Position numbers and translations under genes: made by a program
The notes under the pieces: generated by a model
Told to the model about the DNA's origin: nothing
Databases searched by the model: none
The model's input: the letters and a program-made list of their open reading frames with translations, nothing else
Part shown: piece by piece, positions 48,418 through 58,391 of the stretch
Layout: each line of letters begins with the position of its first letter
Position numbering within the stretch: position 1 is the first letter of the stretch
Assembly: GCA_026119935.1 (NCBI GenBank)
Contig: JALRMH010000002.1
Span: 1,612,001 to 1,676,000 of the forward strand
Length of the DNA stretch: 64,000 bases
Direction of reading: 5' to 3'
Source: Endothia cerciana
Taxonomy: Eukaryota > Ascomycota > Sordariomycetes > Diaporthales > Cryphonectriaceae

Positions 48418-49982
48418 TGTGTGTGGTGGGAGGATCTATCCTTCGATCGTCGCGATGTGCTCCCCTATGTGACTGTGTCGAAGGGGGGGTAGGGGAGTTG
48501 GTATTAGGAGGAGGAAGGAGGAAGGGGACGAGGTCCTTGTTGGGGTTGTTGTAAGTCTGGTGGGAAAAGTATGTAGTATGCAGCTATACTATACTTTAGT
48601 ACCTGCGGTCTTGGTCCCCTGCTCGGGATCACCTCACCCACTCACCCACACACACACACACTGTAGTTCTGTAGGTAGGTTGGAAACTCCCGCGCACATA
48701 TATTTGCATGCTGTTAGTCCTCGACTGGGTAATAAACTATGCAGTGCTCTTGTTATGACCCAGTCAACCTTCGGGTCATCGGAAGACCAGAACAGAACAC
48801 GACGGGCCGGGCGCGAGAAGTTCAACACTCCGGCTAACCGTGAACCCCGCCAGACTCTCTCTCTCTTATGTAAGGCACAGAATGAGTCAGCACGACAAGG
48901 TTGGATCAGAGGCTCGAGATCAATCCAAATGATCCAGGCCTAAGGAGCTAGATATATAAATATCTCACGTCCCCTGCCCCATTAGACAGACTCTGTACGT
49001 AGCTCTTCAGTCTCTAACCTAAGTATTCATCTGATATTCATTTATATAGCCTCACAGCTGGTGACACTTGCTCCAACACTACAGCTCGCTCCGCCCCGGG
49101 CTCAGCAGGAGAATCACAACTCCCCGATCAGGAAGGCAAACAAACTCATATAGTGAAGTAAATCAACAAGTCAACCAATCCGTCAAGCCAGGAAAAGTCC
49201 TCACAAGCCAACAAACTGCCTGACTAAACAAGATAAGTCAAGCTGGTGTCTCTGGCTTGGCTTGGCTTGGCTTGTGTGGACCGCTAATGGCGTGTTGGTG
49301 GACGGGGGCGTTTGAAAACGAGACTAGTTCGCATGAAACCTTCCCATACTCCTCCTCTGTCAATGAAATCTATGGCAGCCCCGCAGAATCCTGAGAGACT
49401 TTCGATAATGGACTGCCCTGCTAATCGTTGCCAAATTTCCACGGAAATGCAGATACTTGTTGCCCCCCCTTTGAGACCGAATCAGATTGACATCGACGGG
49501 ATCTACTACTATGTAAAGTAGGACCACCATGAGGCTTCGAGCAACTTGTCAATAACTCTTACAAGGATCGCAAGTTCGCAGCATTCAGAAGCATCCAGAG
49601 TCGCCAGTTCCAAAACATACTTTAAACCAGTTCCTCCCATCCGCCGTCGCCAAGGAGTCGATGGCGTAAGTACTCAACAACCTCGACTCTTCCACGTCAG
49701 CTTTGAGGCCAAGCGCCTGCACCATCTGTTTGGTAACGAGTTTGCAAGCTTCGCTAATCAACTGCTCTACCGGGAGCGAAGCTTTCAGTATGGCCTAGAA
49801 GGCTTGGGTCGTGTCGCTGTCTCTAATTGTTCCTTCCCCCCCCCCCCCCGCCCGCGCAACTTACCTAGGCCCTCTGGTGTCCAAGAAGTGAGTCATTATA
49901 TTGCTGAGCTTTGCACAACCAGAACCTATGGTAAATCTCGGTGTGCTGTCCTATGGATCTCTGGTACTGAGGTCGCTGCAAT
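48418..49982. other. Intergenic, no gene firmly seen
   Basis: Promoter side of the SRPBCC-like gene, then degenerate sequence with a GGCTT-type short repeat at about 49254-49273 and a C14 run at 49836-49849. An open frame at about 49546-49986 (+) shows no recognised domain. It may be relic sequence like its neighbours, but I could not assign it. Confidence 0.4.
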
Positions 49983-50300
49983 CTAGAATGCGGATGCTCT
50001 AACAAGAGCCTTGAAGGACCTTGTCAGACGTGGCAACGTACCTGAGGCGTAGGACCCTACGAAGCACCCGAACGATTTGTGTTTGACGTCTTCCATGGTC
50101 AGACCCGGGTTCTCGGGTCCTTCGTATACCACTTCGAGCAGTTGCCTTTGCCGTGGATCGATGGAAAGAAGCATCGACGTGTGAAAGCCCAAACAACCCG
50201 GCATCCAGGTCCTTCGGGTCCGCATCAACGAACATGCCTCCTAGGGAATGCATCGTCCATTTCCGCCGAGTCCCGTCATAGTGACCATCCAGGCTGGATC
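49983..50300 (-). pseudogene. Polyketide synthase ketosynthase relic
   Basis: On the minus strand two adjoining frames together spell the N-terminal half of a fungal iterative PKS ketosynthase domain. First come GGMFVDADPKDLDAGLFGLS and a DAS motif. After a frame change near 50165 comes SIDPRQRQLLEVVYEGPENP (the conserved xMDPQQRxLLExxYEAxENAG block), then TMEDVKHKSFGCFVGSYAS. A GTACGT donor-like site follows directly, but no catalytic Cys region (DTACSSS) is found further on, and frames are closed. Only about 100 codons of a normally over 2,000-residue enzyme remain. The fragment is therefore dead. Confidence 0.7.
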
Positions 50301-50364
50301 TTGATGGTGGAGGAGTCAAGTCAGCAGCTTTGCCGTCCAGAAGAAACCCCCAGAACTATTCCGG

Positions 50365-51312
50365 TGGGTTGGACGTAGTATTTCCCGCCAAAGGGGCCAC
50401 TCACAGAGGCCAACTTGCCAAGTCAGGCTGGAAAGGTCTTTATCGTGACGGGCGGGTCGGCTGGTCTGGGTTATGAGCTTTCGCGTCAGCTCTACAGCGC
50501 TGGCGGCAAGGTTCACATCCTCACTCGTTCAGAGGAGCGTACGGAGGCCGCCATTTTGAATATCAAGGCACACTACGACGGCAAAGATACTGGGAAACAG
50601 AGAGGGAGCCTGGAATTCATCTATATGGACCTGATGGGCTTCGGGACCGTCAAGTTCAGCCGCCCAGGATTTTCTCAGCTGGGAGGGTCCAAATGGACGC
50701 CTGGATGTGCTGTAAGTTGGCCTTTTCTTTATTACCAACCCTCCAGCATCCCTCTGCGGTGAAAACTACAAGCATCGCGCTCGCGGGCTTGTGGGTCTTC
50801 TACACTGCCCTTTCTCTGCAGAGCATGGAAATGCCCAAAGAAATGGAATGCTGACTCTGTTATAGATTTAACAATGCCGCCGCAGGAGCCCGGAAGAATG
50901 CCCCACTAGGACGTCAGGGCCATGAGTAACACTTCACGACAAATGTAGTGGGGCCTTTCATACTGGTACGGCTCCTTTCGCCGATCCTCTCCAGTACTGC
51001 TAAGGGCCCCGGGCAACTATGCCACAGGCCTGTGGACCCATGTCCCGAGCCTGCTCTATTTCCTGGTTCGACCTGCGCCCCGAAACCCCTCACCACACGG
51101 GGCGGACACATTGGCTATGGATGGGCCTCCCTGACGAGGTCACCCTTGAGGATGCCGCCGCAGGGCGCTACGCTATGTGCAATGGTAGATGGCATCCTGG
51201 GCAGAGACAGGATCTTGTTCTGGCGCTGTGCCGAGTAGACGAGGGAGGATCAGGACGGGCTAGTGAGGCCTACGGCCGGTGCGAGGCTACAGTCGCAGAG
51301 TTTCTCAAGTGA
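50365..51312 (+). pseudogene. Short-chain dehydrogenase/reductase relic
   Basis: The frame reads YFPPKGPLTEANLPSQAGK followed by the NAD(P)-binding motif VFIVTGGSAGLGYELSRQLY and a LTRSEER strand. It then shifts by one base near 50655 to reach SSAAQDFLSWEGPNGRLDVL. A GTAAGT..TTATAG intron leads to FNNAAAGA, the conserved NNAG strand. A TAA follows GHE at about 50926, ahead of HFTTNVVGPFILVRLL. In another frame the C-terminal signature RYAMCNGRWHPGQRQDLV and GGSGRASEAYGRCEATVAEF ends at 51312. A TAG just before YFPP marks a lost N-terminus, and the YxxxK active-site segment is not found. Multiple stops and frameshifts make it a pseudogene of a fungal retinol-dehydrogenase-like SDR. Confidence 0.75.
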
Positions 51313-51558
51313 GCAATGTTGGAGCGGATTTTAGTCATAGGTTCGATAATCTAGATTCCACATCCCATCTGAACTGAACCCAGTCTCTGCTCCGGAAGTC
51401 GTTTTCAACCTCATGTGGAACAGAGGCATCAGTTCGAAGGACTCGAGTAATCAAGTGCCCGATGGGATTTTCTTTGCAACTGTGGCGGCTTGTCCATTGA
51501 ACAGACGGGATCTCGGGAAATGTCTTGACAGAAGCTTGATTCATCGAATACGTCCTAT

Positions 51559-51846
51559 TTAGGACATGTCTTGGGACAGGAGTACAGAGTCCTTTGAAAC
51601 TCCGCGTGCAACGCCATGATATCTGGATGGATGCATTGGCGGTATGATTTGGCAAAATGCTGTGCCGCAGATACCAGCCTTATGGTCCATGAACCATGTC
51701 ATGCTTGGAACGCCTCCCCAGAATGTACTTTCCGGCTCAAAGCGACCTTTCTGGCCGTCTTTTGCTACCAAGCCTGCAAAGGACCGGCTGGCCTGACTTT
51801 CTCGGAGCAGCACAGTGTACGGCCTGTGGTTGGGAACTCTGGACAC
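51559..51846 (-). pseudogene. Beta-lactamase/transesterase-like C-terminal relic
   Basis: The minus-strand frame contains STFWGGVPSMTWFMDHKAGI and CGTAFCQIIPP. This matches the C-terminal 'xxWGGLPNxxWWxDRxxGxxGxxxxQxLPP' pattern of fungal serine beta-lactamase-fold proteins (LovD-like acyltransferases and esterases). The upstream SxxK and YxN catalytic segments were not found, and adjoining frames are closed. The assignment is by pattern memory over about 40 residues, so it is moderate at best. Its position between SDR and oxidase relics supports an origin in a metabolite cluster. Confidence 0.42.
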
Positions 51847-52169
51847 GGGGTACGATGCCCTTTCGATATCCTATCCTGCTGGGTTTTCTACCGGCCAAGC
51901 TGCCAACACACGGTTAAAGCTGGTCTGGGAAAAGCACTGGCAAAGGTGCCCCTCCACTCTGGACACACAACCTCGTCAGTCAGGGGATAGTCCAGTACGA
52001 TCCTACACACTGTCGAGGCCCTGCTCTCGAGGCAGGCGCAGGGTTAACAGGTGCTGATGTAGGCGGGTTTCGCCGCAAGCCGCGGTTATCGGGTGGTCAT
52101 TAGTCTTTCATTCAAAGCTTCCGCACCGCCGACGGGAACGGTGTGTACAGACTACCTGTGTTTTCTCGG

Positions 52170-52535
52170 CGCGGAATACCAACAGCGCCGCCTCCGTCGC
52201 GAGACCCGTCGCCGACAACGCCGTGGTGATGCCTGTTCCTGGGCGTCATGGCCGGCCAGACGTGGAGCTGGGACGATGGCTGGGGCCCCCGCTGGGGCCA
52301 CGCAGAGCGACCTGGTCAGTCGCGCCATGCCGGTTCTGGACGCCGCCACACCAAGGGGCCGGGCGCGGACCTGAACGAGGCCAGCTGGCAGCAACCGGAC
52401 CGGCAGCATGTCTTCTACGGCGACAACCACGAGAGGCTGGAACAGCCTAAGGCAAAGTATGACCCGGACGGCGTGTCCCACGGCCTGAACCGCTGTTGGG
52501 GGGCGAGGCCGGGGCCGGGGGATGCGGAGGGTTGA
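52170..52535 (+). pseudogene. FAD-linked oxidase (berberine-bridge type) C-terminal relic
   Basis: In one frame ATQSDLVSRAMPVLDAATP is followed, after a one-base shift, by GADLNEASWQQPDRQHVFYG and DNHERLEQPKAKYDPDGVSH. The 'YLNEA..W..xFxGxNYxRLxxIKxKYDPxxVF' pattern is the BBE domain that ends fungal FAD-linked oxidoreductases. The FAD-binding PCMH domain upstream is not recognisable. The frame change and missing N-terminal domain mark it as a relic. Such oxidases are frequent tailoring enzymes in fungal metabolite clusters. Confidence 0.6.
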
Positions 52536-53647
52536 CTCTGTCGGACGAGGAGTTATGTAACAATCCGCGGCAGCCCACGACTCCGCAGTGCCGGCAGTAG
52601 AGAGAGAGAGAGAGGGAGAGGGGGGTGGGGGCCTCTGGATTCTTACATGAGGGCGGACGGGGTGTGGGTTGCCTGCATAGAAGCCCGCCCGCTCCCACGA
52701 CTCGTTATTGAATAGGCTGGCGCTGTCATGTGAGCCTGCTGGGCTGTATCATGGTGGGACCTGAGCAATGCCGGATGGTCTTCGATATTGGGTTCCCAGG
52801 GCACTCAAGACCCAGGAGACCCTCTCCTCCTAAGCCGAGGCGGTGTGCCCCATATGCTCACAGGATGAACCTGCCAGACTCCAGATGTACATATAATGCC
52901 GTGGTGAAGAGTGTCTGACATTTCGTCTGGTCTTCTTCACTTATCTCGGTGGGGTGGGAGGGCTCCAAGCAGCACCACCCTTGATCCACTCTGATCCAAC
53001 ATCTGCGCCCAATGAAGAGACCTCTTCAAGTAGGCCCGAGACGCATTGCCGCAAGGGACCACAGATGAGGTCTGAGATGGCGCTAAGCCCGCCCTGGCAT
53101 ACAATAAAACCAAGCAATCATGGATGCGTATTGCGCCAGCGCTGGTGGGTGTCGGTGGCCTTGGTTACATATATCACGGTGAGTCGGTGCTGATTATCAT
53201 TATTACACAGCACACGAGTGAGCGTAATATGTACACACCAGAGACCACAGCCGCATGGCCCCTCCCTGGCTGAGGCACTGTTATCTCTTCCTCAGTTCCT
53301 GTCACCGACAAAAAAAAAAAAAAGACACCCCAGGCTGGCCAAGGTAGTCCTGCACTTAATAGCGCGGCCCCAAAAACCTAGAGCGCCCGGTTCGGGGGTC
53401 CCACCGCCCTGAGCTGGGCAGGACGGGACACCTCGCAACAGGGGATCGAACGAGAAGACCCGTCGCCTGGATGCATACATCAGGCGGTCTGGATCTGAAC
53501 CCTCTCATCTGATACGGCCTAGGTGCAGGGCAGAGCACATGTGAATCTGACTCGCGACAAACAAGTGGATCTCTGTCGAAACATCTCCCCCTCGTTCCCT
53601 GGGCGGGGTGGATATCTTTAGTTACACGTCCGGGTTTTCCCTCGGCG
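52536..53647. other. Intergenic, no gene seen
   Basis: Spacer between the relic cluster and the lactone oxidase gene, with a poly-A run at about 53311-53323. No domain is seen. Confidence 0.5.
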
Positions 53648-53960
53648 ACACACACACACACACACACACACACACATCCATACTACAGACGTACGTACGT
53701 ACGTACGTACATACATACATACATACATACATACATACATACATACATACAGCACGGGGGCTATATAAACACCACGGGAGCCCCGGCGTCGTCTTGTCCC
53801 GGCTCGGCTCGAGGGGACCTCCTCGTCCCCAGTGCCCCATCCATCCATCCCCAGGACCACCAAGGGCTACTCACGGCGCCCAAGGACCGAGAGAGACAGA
53901 AGAAGAACCAAGCAGCCCAGGCCTCACCCGGGCTCTTCCCCACACCACCATCCACCACAA

Positions 53961-54011
<51 letters not shown>

Positions 54012-54020
54012 AACAACAAC
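53648..54020. repeat. Microsatellite cluster in the 5' region of the lactone oxidase gene
   Basis: CA repeat (53648-53676), ACGT passing into ACAT tetranucleotide repeat (53690-53751), and GAC repeat of about 20 units (53961-54020), all within 400 bases upstream of the ATG at 54046. The frame happens to stay open through them, which gives a misleadingly long ORF. Confidence 0.9.
53762..53769 (+). promoter_or_regulatory. TATA box of the lactone oxidase gene
   Basis: TATATAAA between the ACAT repeat and the GAC repeat, 277 bases upstream of the chosen ATG. It implies transcription starts near 53790-53800, so the GAC repeat would lie in the 5' leader. Confidence 0.45.
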
Positions 54021-54045
54021 ACCACCACAGGGAGGAACCCCAGGC

Positions 54046-55653
54046 ATGGCCTCCGCCGCGGACCTCTCCGGCCTGGACCAGCGCGTCCTCGACGCCATCC
54101 AGAAGTCGTCCTCCGACAACATCCCCTTCCGCGCCAGCACGCGGCACGCCCACAGGACCTGGGCGCGCACCTTCACCTGCGCCCCGGAGCTCTACATCCG
54201 GCCGCGGTCCGTGGCCGAGGTCCAGAAGGCCGTCAACCTGGCCCGGCTCTGCCGGCGCCGCATCACCACCGCCGGCTCCGGCCACTCCCCCTCCGACATC
54301 ACCTGTACCTCCTCGTGGCTCGTGAACCTGGACGACCTGCGGGAGATCCTCGGCCGCGACGAGGCCACCGGGGTCGTGCACCTCCAGGCCGGCATCCGCC
54401 TGTGGCAGCTGGGCGAGGGGCTCGACCGCATGGGCCTCGCCATGCCCAACCTGGGCTCCATCAACGAGCAGTCCGTCGCCGGCGTCATCTCCACGGGCAC
54501 CCACGGCTCCTCCCTGGAGCACGGCCTCATCTCCCAGTCCGTCGTGGGGATCGGCATCGTCACCGCCGACGGCCGCCTGCGCACCTGCTCCCGCACCCGC
54601 GACAACGACCTCTTCCGCGCCGCGCTCCTCTCCCTCGGCGCCCTCGGCATCATCGTCGAGGTCAGGCTCCAGGCCGTCCCCGCCTACTCGCTCAGGTGGC
54701 GCCAGACCATCGACTCCGACACCGTCATGTTCCGCGACTGGGACACCACCCTCTGGACCGGCGGCCACTTCGTGCGCGTCTGGTGGTTCCCCCACACCCG
54801 CCGCTCCGTCGTGTGGCAGGCCAACATCACCGGCGACGCCCACTACGACCAGCCCGCCTCCTGGTACGACGGCGCCCTCGGCTACTACGTCTACCACAAC
54901 CTGCTGTGGCTGGCGCAGTACGTGCCCCGCATCCTCCCCGCCGTCGAGTGGTTCGTCTTCGGCATGCAGTACGGCTTCGCCAACGGCTCCACCACCGCCG
55001 CCGTCCAGCCCCAGCGCAAGGCGCTGCTGATGAACTGCCTGTACAGCCAGTACGTCAACGAGTGGGCCATCCCCCTGAGCAAGGGGCCCGAGGCCATCCG
55101 GCGCCTCTCGTGCTGGCTGAACCGCCTGCGGCCCGGGGACCGCGACTACTGCGAGCACGGGATCCCCTTCCCCAACGACGGCCTGTACGTCCACGCGCCC
55201 CTCGAGGTCCGCGTCACCGACACCTCCCGGTTCCTGGCCAACCGCGACGGCACCGGGCTCGAGCAGCGGCCCTACCTCGACCCCACCTGCGCGGACGGCC
55301 CGACCCTCTACCTCAACGCCACGCTGTACCGGCCCTACGACCTCGAGCCGCCGTGCCTGGACGCGTACTACCGCGCCTTCGAGTGGCTGATGCGGGACCT
55401 GGGCGGCAGGCCCCACTGGGCCAAGAACTTCGCCACCGTGGGCACCGCGGACCTCGAGGACATGTACGGCGGCGACCTGGACGGGTGGAGGCGGGTGCGC
55501 GACCTCGCCGACCCGAGGGGCATGTTCGTGGGGAGCTGGCACCGGCGGACCGTGCTCAAGGGGGACGCGCCGCTGCCGCTCGAGGAGAGGGAGGAGGGGA
55601 GGATGCTGAGGAGGGGGAGGGGGTGGTTCTGGAGCGGGAGGGTGGAGGCCTGA
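54046..55653 (+). CDS. ALO1: D-arabinono-1,4-lactone oxidase
   Basis: This enzyme oxidises D-arabinono-1,4-lactone to D-erythroascorbate, the last step of the fungal ascorbate-analogue pathway, typically at the mitochondrial outer membrane. The intronless frame gives 535 residues, the usual length. The vanillyl-alcohol-oxidase-type FAD domain contains TTAGSGHSPSDITCTS, whose His80 is the expected covalent FAD attachment site. GSINEQSVAGVISTGTHGSS is the second flavin-contacting segment. The C-terminal ALO domain carries PHWAKNF (His about 457), matching the family HWxK motif, and DPRGMFVGSWHRR near the end. The start at 54046 (MASAADLSGLDQRVLDAIQ) is chosen because the open frame upstream is only microsatellite translation. 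Codon third positions are almost all G or C. The hydrophilic tail after LKGDAP is slightly longer than in yeast. Confidence 0.9.
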   Translation: MASAADLSGLDQRVLDAIQKSSSDNIPFRASTRHAHRTWARTFTCAPELYIRPRSVAEVQKAVNLARLCRRRITTAGSGHSPSDITCTSSWLVNLDDLREILGRDEATGVVHLQAGIRLWQLGEGLDRMGLAMPNLGSINEQSVAGVISTGTHGSSLEHGLISQSVVGIGIVTADGRLRTCSRTRDNDLFRAALLSLGALGIIVEVRLQAVPAYSLRWRQTIDSDTVMFRDWDTTLWTGGHFVRVWWFPHTRRSVVWQANITGDAHYDQPASWYDGALGYYVYHNLLWLAQYVPRILPAVEWFVFGMQYGFANGSTTAAVQPQRKALLMNCLYSQYVNEWAIPLSKGPEAIRRLSCWLNRLRPGDRDYCEHGIPFPNDGLYVHAPLEVRVTDTSRFLANRDGTGLEQRPYLDPTCADGPTLYLNATLYRPYDLEPPCLDAYYRAFEWLMRDLGGRPHWAKNFATVGTADLEDMYGGDLDGWRRVRDLADPRGMFVGSWHRRTVLKGDAPLPLEEREEGRMLRRGRGWFWSGRVEA

Positions 55654-56231
55654 AGGCGCCAGGTGGGAACTGATACCTACGTAGTACATAAACCCGTGGG
55701 CGAGCAGGAGGGAAGGGGGGGAGGCTCAGTAAGATGGGTAGGCGCCCCCTTGTTATTATTGTTTCATGATGAGCGAATGTCAAACATCACGATTGAACAA
55801 CAAACCCTGAAAGGGCCCCCTCCTCACCTTGAGAGAGGGGATAACCGGGCCACTTCATGATGAGTGTGGCGTGATGTGCACCGGCTGGGAATAACACGAG
55901 GGGGACAGCGCAGAAGCGCGGCCCAACAGCATCTACGCTTTTCAGATATACCATCACCCCACCCACCCATTCACTTACTATTATGAAAATAAGGATGCAC
56001 ACGTCTATGCGCACAGAGGTCAAGAAGGAAGCTGTTCTCTCTCCCTCTCTCTCTCTCTCGTCCGTCCTTTGAAGAAGAAGATCTATACAGTATTGGGTAT
56101 CTAAACTCGCTTTTTTGTTTCCACCGCGCGGGGATAGATGCTAGGCGACAAAACAGAAAGGCGGCGCCACGGAGGGAACGTGCTATGTGTATACCTACGA
56201 CATCTTTCCCACAGCTCCTCACCGGGCAGGA
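55654..56231. other. Spacer between convergent genes
   Basis: 3' flanks of the lactone oxidase and the amino acid permease. A short CT repeat lies at about 56037-56059. No gene is seen. Confidence 0.6.
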
Positions 56232-58391
56232 TTATGCCCTCCTCGTGGGGCAGCTCGGGCATCCGCACACCGCCCGCCTCCGCACCGTTGGGCACGCCCG
56301 GCATCCACACGTCGCGGGCCCGCGCCCGCTCCCGCTGACGACGGCGCCGACCAGGGGCATGCCCTCCTCGTAGGATTTGTGCCGCGGCGTGTACCCCGCG
56401 GCGGCGATGACCACACCACCCTCGTGACGGGCGTCGCCGTCGGCCTCGGCACCCGTCGCGTCCTCAGCACCACAGCAGGGCGGCGGCCGCGGGGTGGAGG
56501 AGGAGGAGGAGGAGGAGGAAGAGGAGGAGGAGGCGCCCTCGGCCCTCCTCGTCTCCGGCATCTTCTCGCCGACGCTGCTGCTACTGCCCCCCCTCCTGAG
56601 GAGCCTCCACCACAGCCAGTACACGGCCCCTAACCCCAGCACGCCGAGGCTTGTGGCCGGGTACGCCCAGCTCGGGAGCCCGCCGCCCGCCGCGTCCGCC
56701 GCGGCGCCGCTGCCACCCCCCCTCGGCGGGATCCACGGGAGCACCAGGAGCAGGCAGTTGGCCGCCGCGAAGACGACGATCGCGGTCCTGGGCGCCCGGC
56801 ACGGGGAGACCCACCGCTCGGACGGGGCCGAGTGGAGGTACAGCAGGCCCAGGGAGACGGCGGCGCCGACCACAGAGACAGGGTACCCGCCGATGTCGAC
56901 GAGGAAGTTGAAGATCCTGCCGGGCGGGGGGATGACGATGGCCGCGACGGACACGAGCCAGTGGAGCAGGAGCCCGCGGGCCGGCGGGGTGATGGTGGTG
57001 GTGGTGGTCGTGGTGGTGGTTGTGCCAGGGCCGGGCCTCCTCTTGCTCATCCAGAAGGCCGGCAGCACGCCCTCGCGCGCCAGCTCCTCGTTGACCCTGG
57101 CCTGCGCGAAGCTCGTGGCCGCGATGTTCCCGGCGGCCGAGACGACCACGAACAGCGGGAGGGCGCGCGCCCCGGCCCCGTCGCCGAAGACCTTGCGGAA
57201 GAAGACGCCCGCCACCACGACGCCCGCGGACCGGAACTCGTCCTTGTCCACGACCAGGAAGAGGGCGGCGGTGACGGCGAGGTAGGCGGCGCTGACGAGG
57301 GCCAGGGCGAGCGGCGCGGCGACCCGCAGGGTGCGCACCGGGTCGCGCACGTCCGAGAGGACCTGGTTGGCGGCGCCGTACCCGCGGAAGCAGTACATGA
57401 CCTTGAGCAGGGCCGTCGCGTAGTCGTAGGGCTGCGTCGAGGAGCCCTCCCAGACGGCGCCGAAGTTGCGCTGGGCCGTCGAGCTCGCCGGGGGCGCGCC
57501 GCCCTCGCGCCCCGCGCCGACGCCCATCAGCCCGCCCGCGACGCCCGAGGTCACGACGATGACGAGGATGAGGATCTTGGCGGCGCCGAGGGCGTTGATG
57601 AGGCCGAGCCCCAGCCGGGGGTGGCGCGCCTGGACGTGGCACAGCAGCGTCACGGCGAGGACGGCGATGGCCCGCACGTTCCACCTGTTCTCGGCGGCGC
57701 CCGCGACGTAGAGCGCGTGCTCGCCCAGGACGATCGCGTTCGGGGTCGAGAACCCCAGGAGCACCACGTACGACATGAACATACACGTGGCGAGCATGTG
57801 CGGCCGCCTAAAGATCCGCTCGAGGTAGACCTTCTCGCCGCCGGACCGGGGCATCGCGGTGCCCAGGTCGAGGTAGACGGCGAGCCCGCAGAAGGAGATG
57901 ACGGAGCCGATCACCCAGAGGAGCAGGGTCATGCCGACGGAGCCGACGCCGGAGAAGATGGCGCTGGGGACCGAGTAGGCGCCCACCCCCATTGTCTTGC
58001 CGACTATTATGTTGACGGCGGAGAGGACGCCCAGCTTGCCATCGTCACCGGGTCGGGCCGTCCGGACCGGCGGGAGGCCGGGCGAGTGCGAGAGGAACCA
58101 TGTCGAGTCCGTGGGGGAGTCGCCTCCTGTGCTGGAATCGTCGAGGGCGTAGTCATATTTCTCGCTTGGTTTTGATGAGGATGGTCTCGCACCCGGGGCT
58201 GACCGTGGCGTCGGTGGTTCCAGGTAGGACCCATGTCTCGAATAGGAGGTAAAGGTCCTGCTCCCGGAGGATGGCGTTATCGGCGAGCGGCAGGACAGGG
58301 TGAAGGGGCTCCTCAGGGGAGAGGCGGCTGTGGAAAAGGCTGTCAGGCCCTTGAAGGAGGTGTTCTCCAGGTTGAGGGCCGGTGGGGCCAT
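56232..58391 (-). CDS. LAT/MUP1-type amino acid permease (methionine permease-like)
   Basis: Predicted 12-TM plasma-membrane permease of the LAT branch of the APC superfamily. The intronless frame gives 719 residues from the ATG at 58391. About 115 hydrophilic residues precede TM1, which carries LGVLSAVNIIVGKTMGVGAY followed by SVPSAIF (the family IxxxxGxGIFxxP motif). FCGLAVYLDLGTAMPRSGGE follows in TM3. Later landmarks are YDYATALLKVMYCFRGYGAA and NQVLSDVRDPVRTLR in TM6-7, then NIAATSFAQARVNEELAREG. Simple-sequence insertions are unusual: a polythreonine run in the loop after SKRRPGPG and a polyserine run in the long C-terminal tail. The tail ends in a Cys-rich CGCRACP..CGCPSCP sequence of unknown role. 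The pattern points to sulfur or neutral amino acid uptake, as in MUP1/MUP3. Confidence 0.84.
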   Translation of the reverse strand: MAPPALNLENTSFKGLTAFSTAASPLRSPFTLSCRSPITPSSGSRTFTSYSRHGSYLEPPTPRSAPGARPSSSKPSEKYDYALDDSSTGGDSPTDSTWFLSHSPGLPPVRTARPGDDGKLGVLSAVNIIVGKTMGVGAYSVPSAIFSGVGSVGMTLLLWVIGSVISFCGLAVYLDLGTAMPRSGGEKVYLERIFRRPHMLATCMFMSYVVLLGFSTPNAIVLGEHALYVAGAAENRWNVRAIAVLAVTLLCHVQARHPRLGLGLINALGAAKILILVIVVTSGVAGGLMGVGAGREGGAPPASSTAQRNFGAVWEGSSTQPYDYATALLKVMYCFRGYGAANQVLSDVRDPVRTLRVAAPLALALVSAAYLAVTAALFLVVDKDEFRSAGVVVAGVFFRKVFGDGAGARALPLFVVVSAAGNIAATSFAQARVNEELAREGVLPAFWMSKRRPGPGTTTTTTTTTTITPPARGLLLHWLVSVAAIVIPPPGRIFNFLVDIGGYPVSVVGAAVSLGLLYLHSAPSERWVSPCRAPRTAIVVFAAANCLLLVLPWIPPRGGGSGAAADAAGGGLPSWAYPATSLGVLGLGAVYWLWWRLLRRGGSSSSVGEKMPETRRAEGASSSSSSSSSSSSTPRPPPCCGAEDATGAEADGDARHEGGVVIAAAGYTPRHKSYEEGMPLVGAVVSGSGRGPATCGCRACPTVRRRAVCGCPSCPTRRA

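Noticed and set aside
53425..53450. GTTCGATCCCC on the minus strand resembling a tRNA B box
   Set aside because: Flanking bases cannot form a T stem, and no acceptor or anticodon arm is present.
53608..54045. N-terminal extension of the lactone oxidase in the same frame
   Set aside because: It translates microsatellites (Thr-His, Tyr-Ile-His-Thr and Thr runs) and contains the TATA box. The family starts near the Met at 54046.
53832..55673. Second long + strand frame (613 codons) overlapping the lactone oxidase
   Set aside because: Arg/Pro-rich frame-shifted shadow of the real gene, opened by GAC repeats and high GC3.
53761..55689. Long open frame on the minus strand (642 codons) opposite the lactone oxidase
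   Set aside because: It is a Val/Gly/Glu/Pro-rich shadow produced by G/C third positions of the real gene on the + strand; it has no domain.
56832..58175. Open frame on the + strand (447 codons) antisense to the amino acid permease
   Set aside because: Gly/Asp/Arg/Glu-rich composition without domain; shadow of the permease.
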